A DNA stretch of 64,000 nt from Puccinia triticina (GCF_026914185.1 NC_070563.1:6097001-6161000); one strand, 5' to 3'. Positions 9,875-22,239 are shown, counted from the stretch's first letter. The notes: generated by a model from the sequence alone, not told the origin. A program made the numbers and translations.

Positions 9875-11633
9875 ATGCAACATAATGTTTGCTTTTTACT
9901 CATGGTATTAGTATACTGTCTTGAGGTCAACATAACTTCCTGTGGATTGGCAAGAAAGAATGCCTTTAAAGATGGGGCCCAGGAAGATATAGATCTGGAG
10001 CTCTCTCTTGGTATGAGTGGTAGGAAGCAACCTGTGGGAGGGAAGGTGAGATTTTGGAAACAGGCCAAGCTGAAAAGAACCACACTGATTCAGAATTGTA
10101 TACATTTATCATGCATAGATGTCACCACCCAAAGAAACTGAAATGGAGAGCAATAAAGCTGGAAAAATAGCTCTTACTCAGTTTCCACTTGGTCCAGAGC
10201 AAGTTTCCAGTCAAAAAAGGGTTGCAAAACTTGAAAGTGAGGCATTGAATCCTCCCAAGCGCTTGTGTGCACCATCAGTTGCCCCTCAGAAAATCATAAA
10301 GTTGTCTTTGGTTCATCCTGAATCTGGAAGCAAGCAGGTCTCCTTGTGTCCTATGAAATTCACCCCATCCATGAAAATTTCAACAGGAGAACAGCTTGGT
10401 AAATATTTTGATCATCAGCATCCATGGGATGAGGGTCTCCTGGCTAGTCAAAGAAATAACCAAACACCACATCTTGGGTGCAATGATTTTGAGCAAGGTG
10501 CACATCCAAACAAGGCTGAAACAAGCTACAGAATTACTCCTCAGCTCATAAAGCACAATGATCATTTGAAGCTCTATTAACCACCAGGGCTGTTGGCAGG
10601 CCAAGGGGAAGTTACATCATCAACTGGAAGGCACAAAACTCATTACAAAATTGATAATACCAGAAAACTGTCTGAACAACTCAGAAGATACTACTCCTGT
10701 CAAATAATAGAGTGGCACCCAGATAAAATCAATGAAATAGCTGCTTTAGCCACTTGTTCCATGGTCTAAAATTTTTTGGATAAGGATCACTATAGAATAA
10801 AGCAGATGAATGAATCACACTCAATCCTGCTTCTGTTCATTTATAAATTGGTGATCAGAAAACCCACAAAACACAATTGGAGATGCATACTGGATGTGTG
10901 GAACACATTCTGGAAAATCAAATCAAGTGTGCAAGGGGATTTTGACATACTGAAGAAATATATTTGGATCACAGACCTTATCTCAGAAGCAACCCTACCT
11001 GAAATATATCAGGGTACTCCAAGGAATTTAAATCACAATGGAAATCTACTTTACGGGAATGATATGTTAGATCCCAAGTTGAAAATCATCAGGCAGCTCT
11101 CAGATGGTAGAATTCCTCAGGTTTTCACCAAGAACCACAGGAAGTGGGTGGTTGAACTATCTAGCATGTTTGAGGAAGATTCTTTCAAGAAACAGGCACC
11201 TCCAACACAGAATCAACTCCATGAAAATGTATTAACAAACTTGAAAGAAAAAGTGCAACTAATTTCTTCTGCAATGGACCATCTCAAATTCACAGTCAAT
11301 TCGCCAAAGGAAATTCAATTGCTCCTCATAATTGCAAATAAAGTATTCCTAAACAGTGACATCAAGTCCCATATGAAGAAGCTTTCAGCCAAAGGTTCAG
11401 ATATCCTTAGAAATCTTCAAGAAAACAACTTTGGGCCAGATGCAACTTCTGAATCATTTTCCAGATTACCCTTGCATTTAAAGTTATATTCTATGAACCA
11501 TCTCTGTAAAAACTTGCATTTTATTCCAAAAGAAGCAATATCTTTGCCAAAATTCATCAATAAATACTTTCATGAAATTTATCCTAGTGAAATCAATAGG
11601 CTTTTCTTATCAAAACCAATCACAAATCCCTGA
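9875..11633 (+). pseudogene. Secreted protein of unknown family, broken by two in-frame stops
   Basis: Exon 1 (9875-10045) encodes a signal-peptide-like start, MQHNVCFLLMVLVYCLEVN, followed by DIDLELSLGMSGRKQP. A 73-nt GT-AG intron leads to exon 2 at 10119. From there one frame runs to the TGA ending at 11633, interrupted only by TAA at 10578-10580 and TAA at 10767-10769. Sequence between and after the stops still looks coding (HKTHYKIDNTRKLSEQLRRY; HNWRCILDVWNTFWKIKSSV). If both stops are ignored the product would be about 560 aa. I do not recognise the family. A short secretion signal plus an LDLSLSLG-like motif recalls lineage-specific rust secreted proteins, but that is an inference. Unrecognised introns spanning the stops are the alternative. 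Confidence 0.5.
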
Positions 11634-11639
11634 CTGCTT

Positions 11640-13110
11640 CAGTGAGTGGTTGCATTATAATTAAATCATGGAGCATTTCTGAATATTTGTCTTTTTATCA
11701 GGCCTTCATTCTTTAGGGAAGCTTCACTTCTCATATCATCACTCTTACATATTCTCATTTGAATATCATTTCATTTATGTCATCACTACCATTTATTTAT
11801 TTTCTCTACCATTTATTTCTAATTTAATTCCATAGAAATGGCTTCATTGTATGCTTGCTTCTGGATATCACATAAGGTTACATGCACATGACCTCTTTCT
11901 GCTAGTTGTAGAGTATTTGCATATTTTTCAATTCTCTGTTGAGATGATTTTCTTATATGTCATAAATTTCAACGCTAGAACATAATCTATCCAAGTTCTA
12001 AAGTTGATTTGGCAGAGGTATTAATTTAGGAGTTAGAGGGGCATCTAGAGCTCTCTAAATGCCAACGGGAAGTCCTCCATTGTTAGAAAAGTGCTACCAG
12101 TTCACTTATGCACCAAAACTTGCTGTTTTCCATAATTTGTTTGCTCTGCAGCCAAATTGGCTTGAACATGTCAGCAAGATCTCCCAGTTACACATTGAAT
12201 CTAACTGCATACTTTCATGAGGGGAATAACCTCTCAGACATCCTAGTTTTTGACCACCAGAAAACACTGGGTCAGCTACGCTAACATCAGGGTTAGTTTA
12301 AAATACATAGCACAGCATAAAAGCGCTAGAAACCCAGCTAAGATGATTTTAGCTGTCAGCATCAAAGCTCAATCATTGGGCAGCCCAGCATTTGCTACAA
12401 TGCGCTACACCACTGTTCAGCATGTTTTTCTTTTAAAAGCCACGTAGCACAGTGGAGTGGAGTGCAGCAATGCTAACAGTCTACTAGAACTAAGGCATGA
12501 GTATTCCTATCTTGCGGCCGCTAGGCTACATATAAATATTCTTGGCCAAATAGTGTGCCTTGGCGTATCAACCTAGTGTTGCACCAGGTTTTCATTTGGG
12601 CCTCCAGCGAACCCTTCCAACCACACAGCCGGCCAAACTTCATAATAAATTCTGTCCACCAAGAGGTATGAGGTCAGAGAGGGTTGACTGTCCATACAAA
12701 GGCTTGTATCTTCTCATTTTGCAGCGTGTGCAACACCATAACCACATCTGTGTGTTGCAGACTTGAGACCCGTGAGTCCATAGTGGCTGTGCACATTCCC
12801 CAGCAGCAGCCAGGAAAAAATCTGCATCCTCTGGAACAATGTGGAGGCACAAAAGCAGGGATGTATTTCTGACTGATCTGTATATTGACTGGTGCCGATT
12901 GAGCAGCTTTTAAAACAACCAGCTTATCCAACCTGTCTTGACGCCCCTCAACGCCTCCTGAGCCCGCCTTGCAAACCTCACTCAGAAAGAACCAAAAAAA
13001 GCAAAGGTATTTCCATTGACATGAACACACACACACACACACACCAGGCGAAGAATGTGACTTTAGTCATAAGCCTCTCCTTCAGAGACGCTTCGCGCCT
13101 CCTTGGAGAG
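11640..13110. other. Intergenic, no gene recognised
   Basis: AT-rich, no credible ORF. A stretch at 12260-12480 contains CAGCTACGCTAAC, AATGCGCTACACC and related words like a very decayed GCTACG-type element. An (AC)n tract sits at about 13025-13043. Confidence 0.35.
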
Positions 13111-13114
13111 GATT

Positions 13115-13476
13115 AGTTAAGCTCACCTCCACGTGGGGCCCACTGAAAATCCACATGGATCCCACGGTGAACGGGTGCACAAGGTCAGACCAGTGACATT
13201 TGGTCCACACGCCCTCATGGGCATCACCAACGCCATCACAAGGGCCCCTGATGTCCCCAAGGATTCCACAAGAGCTTTCAGCTCTCCGTGGGCACCCCAA
13301 GGACTCGTTGTGATACTGACGGGATGGTTGGGCCCACACCTGGCACACCAGGGCTCAATTGGTTGCCTCCCCGAGGATTATCCGTGAAACCAACTGGAAA
13401 TAACCTCTGAGCCGGGGAACCCATGTAGCTCATTGGTGGGTTCCACCGGGTTTAGGTGGTCCGTTGCATCCAATTT
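13115..13476. repeat. Composite G/C-rich repeat joined to SINE-like module, copy 2
   Basis: Contains the CCACGTGG/ATCCACGG words of the family and an inverted version of the GTGTGGACCAA...CTGGTC(T/C)GACCT block seen at 6945-6980. It runs into the tRNA-like module through GGTGGTCCGTTGCATCCAAT, also present at the matching junction of copy 1. Confidence 0.55.
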
Positions 13477-13685
13477 TGGGGGTGGTGTGGCTTGGGTAGG
13501 CTGTACGGAGCAGATTGAATCCCCTGGGTGGGTCAAGATATAGCAGAATGTGGTACCACTTGGGTACCACACGCTGCATTGCATCATTGATGGAGAGGGG
13601 GAAGGATAACATAATGAAAAAAAGGAAAAAATAAAAAACAGAAAACATTGAAGAAAGGGAGAATAAAAAAGAAAACATTTAGGAA
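13477..13685 (+). mobile_element. tRNA-derived SINE-like module, copy 2
   Basis: Plus strand: A-box-like TGGCTTGGGTAGG, B-box-like AGATTGAATCCCC, then ATATAGCAGAATGTGGTACC and CTGCATTGCATC shared with copy 1, and an A-rich tail. The two copies differ in many positions of the tRNA head, so they are old relatives rather than a recent duplication. Confidence 0.65.
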
Positions 13686-14064
13686 ATTTAGGATTGATCA
13701 GGAGGAGTTTTGGTAATAAGGGAAGCCAAGAATTGCTAAGTAGAATTTTTTCAAGTAGTATTATTGAGGTTTTTTAGGAGGATCTTTGTTGGCGCGTTTT
13801 GGAGCAGCAGGATTTTTCCACAGAAGGGTTTAAGGAGGCAAGATTTTGTTCTGCTCAGTGCTGGCTAGAAAAGGATTGGAGGAAGGGGAAGCAGCAGTGG
13901 CTTTGAAACCATCAAGGGAGCTGGGATTGGGCATATTTGAGTTTTTCTGACTGGCATTGATCACACTGGTATTGGGGATACCTAATCTGCCTTTTAAAGA
14001 TTTTGGGATCAGCCTAATAAACAGAGTAATGAAAACATTTTGTTTGTACACCAATAAAAAAAAA

Positions 14065-15075
14065 CTTGTTGGCATTTCTCTGTACTTCATCAGCGCCTAA
14101 TCTGCCTCTTCCAATGAAAGTCTTGTCAGGCTTATGGAAAATGGAGGCCAAAGTCAAGATCCCATTGATCAATTCCTCCAATAGAGCCGGCAAGACTAAT
14201 GAAGATTGTAGTGAAATCATTGGCCTTGCTTTTAAGACTACCCCCTATCTCCCCAAAGCAAAAAAATAAAATAACCAACAATCATTCATTGTGTTGAGAC
14301 TCAATGTGCAAGTGGACGGGAGGTGCATGGAAACCAACTGACTTCTGTGGCTTCAGGATCAGTTGATAATAGTCTCCAGTAAATGTATGCTTGGTCTCTT
14401 ATGTCAGGACTGTTGCTCAATTTGGTGGCCAATTACCACACTTTCTGGACCAGACTTTGTGCGCCTTCTGGTTTCTTCAGGAACAACTTTACAATCACTG
14501 TGAGTGTTTGTAATTGAACCTTTTTGATCAAGCAAGGAAAAAAAAGTCAGTTGGCTTCAAGTTCATTGAACCCCAGCCAAACGGAAGCTTTTTTTGTAGA
14601 AGCAACTGGAAATGGATCATCAAAAAATTTATCCAGAAAGGTAGCATTCCATCTGCGTTGTCAATTTTCTCAGTGTAGTCTCCCAAAATCCAAATCATAG
14701 AGACTTTGCTTTCAGGTTCATCAAGGTCATCCAAGTTTGTGCACAGTGTGGGAATGATGCCTTCAACCGTGAAGGATATTTGTGAAAGATGTCCTGCCAA
14801 TTTCCCAATGATTAGTCAGTCAATAATTATTGGGCAGGCGGATAGACTGGAACTGGAAATGGGACATACTTTGATGACAATGATGGCTTCTTGGACTACG
14901 TAGGTCACTCAAGTCAAGAATAGATCAAGTAAAAAAAATTACACACCACTCCGCCGGGTCATCAATCTTGATGGCACACTGTCCAATTGCCCATCCTGAC
15001 AGGCTGAGCTGATGGTGATTGATTCAAGTAACTGACCAAGTTGGGGCTCAAGATTGGGGTCAGTTGCTGCCAGTG
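14065..15075 (-). pseudogene. Beta-adaptin (AP-1/AP-2 beta subunit) pseudogene
   Basis: Read on the minus strand, successive blocks match the beta-adaptin trunk in order: AIGQCAIKIDDPAEWCV (about 14940-15000), YVVQEAIIVIK (about 14870-14900), [18 protein letters not shown] then [20 protein letters not shown] (about 14640-14770), [29 protein letters not shown] (about 14470-14520), [19 protein letters not shown] (about 14350-14410), and LEELINGILTLASIFHKP then GRGRLGADEVQRN (14065-14190). The blocks lie in different frames, with stops such as TAA between QKVW and LATKLSN, and some junctions lack splice sites. Beta-adaptins are clathrin-adaptor subunits for vesicle budding. This is a decayed copy; an intact gene presumably lies elsewhere. 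Confidence 0.8.
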
Positions 15076-15300
15076 TGGTAGGCTTGGTAGGCTTAGAGAG
15101 AAGAAAAATAACAAGAAATTACTGACTTTCAACTGGGTGGGTGATTGTGAGCAACTGATTTTGGAGGATGGCACTGTGCAGTGGTTTTGTGGGCCGGATA
15201 ACCCTAAAACCTAACCCAAGCACCCAACAGCTGACACTGATGTGTTCCCATCAGCTCCATCAGAGATCTGTGGATGTAATTTTTAGTAGAATTTGAACAC

Positions 15301-15985
15301 TGAGTGAATTTTATATTTGAGATAAGTAACAATCCGCGACAACAAGACTCTGACTCTGAAAACTTGCAACACACCTGCGTTGTACGCAGTGATGATTTTT
15401 TTTTATTGATTTGGGATTTGGTTTGTGAAGGAAACACGCAAGAGGAATTGATTAGTCTCTTCTTCACGGTTGAATTGATATAAACATGTGTTTTTTATTT
15501 TCATGTTTGAGAGAAGAAAGGAAACAAAGAAAGTTATGAGATAAAAACATAAGTGAACCTGAGTGAATTTTATATTTGAGATAAGTAACAATCCGCGACA
15601 ACAAGACTCTGACTCTGACAACTCGCAACACACCTAGATGAAGAAAAAGGAAAGAAATGGACAGATAAACAATAGTGAGATACGGGAAATTAGATATTGA
15701 TTTTGATGTGATAAGAACGGTAGGTAAGATGCATACCTGCGTTGTACGCAGTGTTGATTTTTTTTTTTTATTGATTTGGGATTTGGTTTGTGAAGGACGC
15801 GTGCAAGAGGAATTGATCTATGGGGGTAATGGGAGGATGAGAAAAGGATAGAAAAGAAAGAAAAGGTTTTGATGGATAAGATTGGTTTCAGCTGAATTTG
15901 GTTTCTTGGATGGGATGTTGGAGGCGGATGAAAAATGGTGCTTACTAGTCTCTTCTTCACGGTTGAATTGATATAAACGCGTGAA
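15301..15985. repeat. Mosaic of interspersed direct duplications
   Basis: Block A (GAGTGAATTTTATATTTGAG..., about 75 bp) occurs at 15301-15376 and 15560-15635. Block B (ACCTGCGTTGTACGCAGTG..., about 78 bp) at 15373-15450 and 15735-15818. Block C (GTCTCTTCTTCACGGTTGAA, about 32 bp) at 15451-15485 and 15948-15979. Copies are nearly identical, so the rearrangement is recent. Confidence 0.8.
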
Positions 15986-15989
15986 GAAA

Positions 15990-16950
15990 AGACTATTAAG
16001 GTGTGCAGATATTTTTGGGTCTTGTAATTGAATGATTAGGTTTACGACCGGTACTTTGTCTGATGAGAGTGAGAATTGAATGAGTTGCTGCATAGTCAGA
16101 ATGCGGAGCCGGGATATGCATAATCTAACAGTGGATTCCTTGTGTTTTTCTCAAGGGAACAACAAGGGTTTCACATCAAACACAACATCTGTGTTCTTGT
16201 CGGCACCACCGGGAATTCCAAGGGTGCTGTGGATTCTTTGTTGGTGGAAACAACGAGGAAATCATGTCAAACACTCTTGCTGTGTTCTTGTTGGCTCCAC
16301 GGTGTAATTTCACCTTGAGCATTGCACACTATGAATATTCAAGTATCTGACTACTTACAAGTAGGGAAGAGGGAAAGAGGATTTAACATAAAGAGATTGT
16401 TAAACTCAGGAGAGTACACGGTAACAGGATAGCTAATTGGAGAGAGGTGAAAGAAAGAAGAAAGAGAGAGAGAAAAGAAAAAAGAAAAAAAAAGTGAAAG
16501 TGCCTAAAAAGTGAAACTACAAGAGCGTGCATAAATCCAAGAAATGAAACCGGCCTGTCTTCATGATGATTTTTTTTTTTTTTTTTTTGTATGCACAAAC
16601 TGCCTTGCCAGGAAGGACCCTTGGCATGTATCAAAGTATATTATTATGCGTTTTGCTTCCTTGTTACGGACTGACCCAAGTACTGGGGATTGCGTGTACC
16701 TTCTTTGACTACCCTTGTTGGTCTCAAACAGAAGCATTATTTTTCTTAATTAGTCAAAGTTGGGTAAGATGTTTATATTTCTATCTGGGATTTTAAACTG
16801 GAGGTATAAAGAGCAATTCAAAGTCAAGAGCAAGGAAGATACAATTTCCTAAGCAGAGCGGAACGGGTCATGCCAAACGACCACAAAATTATGTATTTGT
16901 TTTGCATAACTCCTTGTGCGCCCGACAAATCCCCGCAGGTTACGTGATTG
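15990..16950. other. Intergenic 3' flank of mannanase copy C
   Basis: No gene recognised. It contains an AG-rich tract (16440-16495) and a poly-T run near 16569. The sequence at 16290-16340 (GCATTGCACACTATGAATAT) resembles the 3' flank of copy A near 50930 and 51610, so it probably belongs to the mannanase repeat unit. Confidence 0.35.
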
Positions 16951-16956
16951 AATCCG

Positions 16957-19951
16957 CTAGTTGCTTTTCTCATTCTGCCAATCCGTTTTCAAGAAGACTG
17001 GTCTTGAGCGCTTACCAGGAAGCCCATCGGCACTCACTCCACGGACAGAGTACCACCCACCCGAGCGACCGCGATCCCTCATGGGTTCCATGGACGGCAG
17101 TACTTTCATCGAACCCTCTCCAATCAAGTTACCCAAAAAATCTTTTCTCCTTCCGTCAATCAGTGAGTGAAAACCGTGACAACCTAAGGTTCTCTTCCGG
17201 CACCATTTTCTGTCCGTCCAACCTTTGTGAGATTCATCTGACTTCGATTTGAGGGGTGGCATGTTGAGTGACTCGGTCGGCCTTTCGGGATTTAAAGGAA
17301 TAAAGATCCCGCCTGGTTCGACGTTGTCTGGTATAATGTTTGAAATAAGGCTGAAGTCGCGACCCCAACCTTCAGCCTAACAGAACTGCGTCAGCCTTGG
17401 GCCTTGCACTTATTGTGTCAATCAAAGTTCCCCACCCCAAATATTTCGTACCCAGCTGCCCAGGCTTCACCTCTCCAAGAAAGACCCGCGTGTGAGCCGT
17501 TTGTAACGATAAATGCTTCTGGGCGGCCAGGGATCGGCTTGGGAGGAGGTTCAACCCCGAGGATCGTGTAGCTGTGCAGTCATGACGCGTTCAAATGTAA
17601 GTTGCAAAAATCATCAAGCCGCTTATTCATGTGACCCACCTAGCCTCATAAGTTGAACTAATCACTTCATTCTCATGGGTGTCGAATTCATTTGAGGTTT
17701 GCTTGGGCCACCCAGGAACATGATAGCCATGGATGTTGTGTCCTTCTCCATGAGTAAGAAACCCACTCTTCTCCGAGTGCGGCAAAAGTGACCAGGCTAG
17801 TGCCCCCGCGCAGGTCATTCTCTTATATACTTGTCTCCAAAGACTCGCATCAGAATCTCCAGTTTATAATCATGTCCATTTCCGCAAATAGTTATGCAGT
17901 GCAAATCAAGCCAGATAAGTTTTTAACAATCAGAACGAGAAGTGCATGCTGATGTTTGCTTCGGATTCAATGACTTACAAAAACCGTGTTCCCCGATAAC
18001 TAGCGTCTTTCCGTAAGCGCGCACCTTGGCATTCAGCCTAATCACAGATCCAAGTATCCCTTGAGCCATAAGACAAGACGGTTTTTACAATTGACACAAC
18101 CCACATATCGAATTGTTCCGCGTCTCCTCTACCATCTGATCTGGCCAAAAAAAATGTTTACTGAGTAAATAGCCTCGGGAAACAAGGTCAAGATTTTTGT
18201 AGATAGTGAAGCACTTCACCGACTAACAAAAGTGATAAGAGAATAGATCCACGTATTTCGATTCTAGTGCCCCTTGTTCCCAGGCGATCTCTGGGTGACG
18301 GGAGCTGCATAATCCCCTGTCGACTGAGCACAGCAGCAGACATACATGACTTTACAAGAAGGTATGCAATGAAGTTTGACCTACAAGCTTCCATCCATCA
18401 CAAGAATCTTTGAGGCTAGCTTTTTGAGGTGCTGGCAAACCTCAATAGTCCACTATTTTTCTCGGGGCCAGTCAGTTACATCGCCGCAAACATAAGCAAA
18501 ACAAGAAAAAGAATCTAGACTGACTGCCGCGGGCACAGGCCGTGAACCTGAGAACCATGACGGAAATTGGTTAGCTTGCGGCTTCTGCTGTATTCTAGAA
18601 AAAGGGAATTTCCGAAAATTAGCTATCAAGACCTACTCAGGTTCGCGGACTGCTTCCAGCTCAATTCATTGCCTGTCTCGAAGGCTAATATGGTGTTGTC
18701 ATCGCCATATCTATGTCCATTGTACGTATTCACCCGATTGAGGAAAAAAGTTATGATTTTTTTGAAAGAATCGATCATGTTTCTATCTTTGAAGAAATCT
18801 GTCTTTTTCCCCGCCTCCTTATAGCCGTATATGCCGTATCTGTGTCTTATCAACTTTATATCGGTTCGAATTTGACCAAAGTTAGCTCATTGCTGCCTTA
18901 ACTGCCAAGGCCCCCAAGTCTTTGGGGCGTACATCATTGAAGTCTCCAACGTAATTCGAGTCTGGATTTTCGTAAAACTGAAGTATGAGGGAAATTAAAT
19001 TAGAAATATCCAAAAGTAATACAAAATCTCAGGCCTTTGTTCATTGGCATCAACTTTGCTAAGCTGCTACCTACTTGGTTGATTATAGGTATTATCAGCT
19101 TGACACGATAATGTCGGGCTAAATCCAGCCTGTTGATGGGTAAATTCAAAAGAGCTGAGTTGAATCATTAACGGTCGCAGTGGATTACAAACCGGTACAG
19201 CGAAAAGCCGCACATCTGGTCCATTTTCTTCCACTGATCCTCATTATATATCCAATCTTTGGTAATGCGGGGAGGGGTGAGGTAATAAACCGCATCAGAA
19301 TATTATCCAAATCTCCTAGAAAGTAAAAAAAGATAGAATTCTCATGAGAATATTGGTTTACCATTTCCTTTCTTATCCCAACCGGTGATATGTCCGGCAG
19401 AGGGCGGGAGTTTGCCGTGTTCCAAGGCATCGTTGGCAATCTGCAAAGTATATGTTCGGGTGACCGGATTACCGAAGGCAGCAACACTTTTCAAAATGTC
19501 ACGTCCTTCGTATTCTCCTCCTGTTGATCAATCGATTATATCAGAACACATTCTGCAGATTACGGGGTGGTTACACATGTCATATGTTACGGTATACCTT
19601 CAAATATCGTCGGGGCGCTTGAAAAATTAGTGTCATGGAGGTTCAATCAAATTAAGGATATGAAATATTAGAAAAAGCATCAGCCCAGCTGCATCAGGAG
19701 ACTAATGGGTGTATTCAACAATTGCCAGGCTGAGGAGGGAGGTCATTGACACACTTGAAATTTCTGAAATTAAACAGCTTTCCATTCAGATAAAGATTCC
19801 CATCACCCGGTGCATAGACAAAACCAGATCCAGAGCGATCAAATGAATCAGAAAGCCTTCTTTCGATTTTTGAGCTGTGATCTAGGACATTTGTATCACA
19901 TGTTATCCTTTTGGCCCATATCAACGCGAAAGAAATTAGGAGTCTTTTCAT
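16957..19951 (-). CDS. Secreted GH5 mannan endo-1,4-beta-mannosidase-like protein, copy C
   Basis: Fifteen exons on the minus strand: 19951-19755, 19617-19598, 19520-19362, 19256-19214, 19129-19075, 18977-18933, 18853-18637, 18547-18525, 18452-18385, 18304-18228, 18135-18105, 18037-17979, 17856-17640, 17571-17436 and 17376-16957. They sum to 1767 nt (588 aa) without a stop. The N terminus MKRLLISFALIWAKRITC looks like a signal peptide. GH5 landmarks are FVYAPGDGNLYLNGKLFNFR, FGNPVTRTYTLQI, the acid/base motif FETGNE (Glu about 236) and the nucleophile motif IGEHGF (Glu about 328). A C-terminal beta-sandwich-like region ends GGWYSVRGVSADGLPG. Known for the family: hydrolysis of beta-1,4-mannans, here probably secreted against plant walls. 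It is clearly diverged from copies A and B, and the intron before its last domain is absent. Substrate is inferred. Confidence 0.8.
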
Positions 19952-19959
19952 TCCCGATA

Positions 19960-20215
19960 ATACGAGTCACGGCGGGGCTTTGCCTTCAGGTGGCAGGACT
20001 CTGGCTAGTAAAATGAAATGTGCTCCTCAAAAATATAAAAAAGATCTTGCTTTTGGGGAACGAAATCAGAAGACCGGCGCAGAAATAGATCGAGAGCCAG
20101 TATACATATGTATGGACAGCTTTCGGGGCAGGCGGTTGAATTTGCTGAATTAATTCTCTATTTCTGAAGGCTTGATATAGCTTCAGTCAGATCGATATCT
20201 GCGTGCCTTGGTCAG
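19960..20215. other. Upstream region of mannanase copy C
   Basis: Probable promoter side of the divergent copy. No unambiguous TATA box or conserved word shared with the copy A/B promoters was found by eye. Confidence 0.3.
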
Positions 20216-20218
20216 CTT

Positions 20219-20740
20219 TTAACCCGCGGATTCTACATACTGGCTGAACTTTGAAGGAGTTTGAGTTTCTGGGGTATTGTTTAGTTCGGCAAAAGGCAGA
20301 CGATGTAGGAGTCCAATATGACTGATGGTGGAAGGGATGTTCTTTGGAAAAGGGATTGATTGGGTCAAGATACGAATCGTGTGTGTCTGATCTTTAACGC
20401 CCAAGGAGACAGGGGGCCAACAAATGAGCTCTCCAAGCACAAGAAAGCTTGGTGTGGATCGCGGTCTGAATCCCAGAATTGTACATCACCTTGAAAGACT
20501 CCTGTGACAAGACCTTGGAGTAAGAGGCGGCACATAACATCAACGCCTGTCGTGTCTGATGCATCCGCTTTTCCTGCCAGACTTATTTGGTGATAAGTAT
20601 ATATCTCTGTGTATTCAATTGCCTCCGACTCAGCTCCGTTGCCTTTGCATCGCAGATGGAGCCGGTCAGCAGGCGTGAAGTTTGTATGCATTGCCGGCGA
20701 GATGCCAATGACTTCTTTGTGTACATAACAGCTCCACACA
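20219..20740 (-). pseudogene. Frame-broken coding fragment, unknown protein
   Basis: The minus strand reads TTGVDVMCRLLLQGLVTGVF then QGDVQFWDSDRDPHQAFLCL in one frame. After a shift near 20420 it reads GELICWPPVSLGVKDQTHTI then SIPFPKNIPSTISHIGLLHR to a stop at 20219. The join through CL(G)ELICW looks natural, so one coding segment has suffered a frameshift or hides a tiny intron. I do not recognise the protein. Confidence 0.35.
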
Positions 20741-21404
20741 TATCATATGCCCTGATAGTGATGCCATTCACTGTTCACTTGGTCTTAAACCTATTGATAT
20801 ACTTATCACTGCCTCATAAGGTAGTTTTGATCTGGCCTACCCTGGCGCATGCTGACACTCAACAAGGCTGCCCGGGGGTTCGAGAGGGGGCTCTACATAG
20901 GTCATCCCAAACACTAGAATCTCAACCAGGTGGACCCCGATCAAATCAGGTTGACTTGCAGCATTTTTTTTTGCTTCAAACCCCTGATTTGAGAGGAGTT
21001 ATGGCCGGGGTCCGGGGAATCTTATCCCAAACAGAAAACCAGAAGGAACAAAGAGCTTGAAGTATGTATTTACTGGGCTTATAGCCAACAAAAGATTTTT
21101 TTTGAAAACCTATGAAGGAGGGACTTGTGACTAATGTGTCAAAATTGAACTGGAAGCTTGGGGTTTTTTGGTGGGTAAAATGTTGCTTTAGTAGGGGGAT
21201 GGTTGCTTTGCTTTTTGAGGTTAATGTTATTCAAGTTTTGATTCATATTATGCTAATTCAGTGTGGCATGCAGAAGCTAAAAAGGAAATTAATAGAGAGG
21301 GGAAATGAGAAAGAAGTCATAATGATTGAGTCATGACTTAAAGGTGAGAGAAGTGATATTCTGAGTTACTCAGAAGGTTACTTTTCTTTTCAGATGTTTG
21401 GAGG

Positions 21405-21768
21405 ACTTCCCGTCAACTTGGAATAAATCTGTAATTTCAGATTTCAAAGGAAAATCTGAAATCTGGAACTGCTCATCAGACCCAAGTCTCTTGTACTCTC
21501 TTTGGGACTGAAGACACTGTCATACTAACCCAGAAACCCAACAACATGTTTACCTGCCCAATGGAAGGCTGTGAACATCAGACAGGCCTTGGGGACCTAG
21601 ATTGGAGGACTTCCCGAGAACTTTAAATAAATCTGGAATTTCAGATTTTGCAGAGAAATCTGAAATCTGGAAATCTGGATCACTTTGGGGATCATTGGGG
21701 ACCTAGATTTCCCTGCAAAATCTGAAATCTGTCAGCTAAGATCTGACTTTCCAGATTGACAGGAAGTC
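21405..21768. repeat. Inverted-repeat element with AAATCTGAAATCTGG motifs
   Basis: The left end reads TTGGAGGACTTCCCGTCAA and the right end, reverse-complemented, TTGGACTTCCTGTCAA. The interior repeats AATCTGAAATCTGG and CCAGATT in both orientations and contains a second copy of TTGGAGGACTTCCCG at about 21603. It abuts the GCTACG-type element that starts at 21769. Confidence 0.6.
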
Positions 21769-22235
21769 CAACGGTGGGCCGCTACACTACACTACGCTAC
21801 AGGGCCACTTAGCGTTAGCGTAGCGGCAAAAAGCGCCCGCCCATTTTGAGTAGCGTTAGCGCACTGTTAGCGCTGCTACGCTGCGCTACGTTTCAGCGGC
21901 GCTAACAGGGCGCCAATTGTTTTTTAGTGTTAGCGCGCCGCTACATTCACTACGCTATGCTACGCTGCGCTACAGCGCTTTTAGCAGAAAAAAAGGCCTT
22001 TTTTTCAGCTGAAAGCACTGTGGTGCACCGTAGCGCGCGCTCTTTTGCGCCCTGCGTGTGTAGCGTTAGCGCAATTGCGCGCATCTGCGCTAACGCTACG
22101 CTAATAGCTAAATTAGCTGCGCACCCTTGGCGCGTAGCGTTAGCGCAGAGAAGGCGCAATCCGCTAACGCTACGCTAAAATTTAGCGGAATTCCGCTACG
22201 CTAACGCTACGGTTAGCATAGCTGGCCCACCGTTG
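21769..22235. mobile_element. Palindromic GCTACG/TAGCGTTAGCG element, copy 2
   Basis: The ends CAACGGTGGGCC and GGCCCACCGTTG are perfect inverted repeats over 12 bp. The 467-bp interior is made almost entirely of short words such as TAGCGTTAGCGC and GCTAACGCTACGC in both orientations and can fold on itself. The layout matches 23814-24300, but no target duplication is visible here. No coding sequence. Confidence 0.7.
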
Positions 22236-22239
22236 CCCT

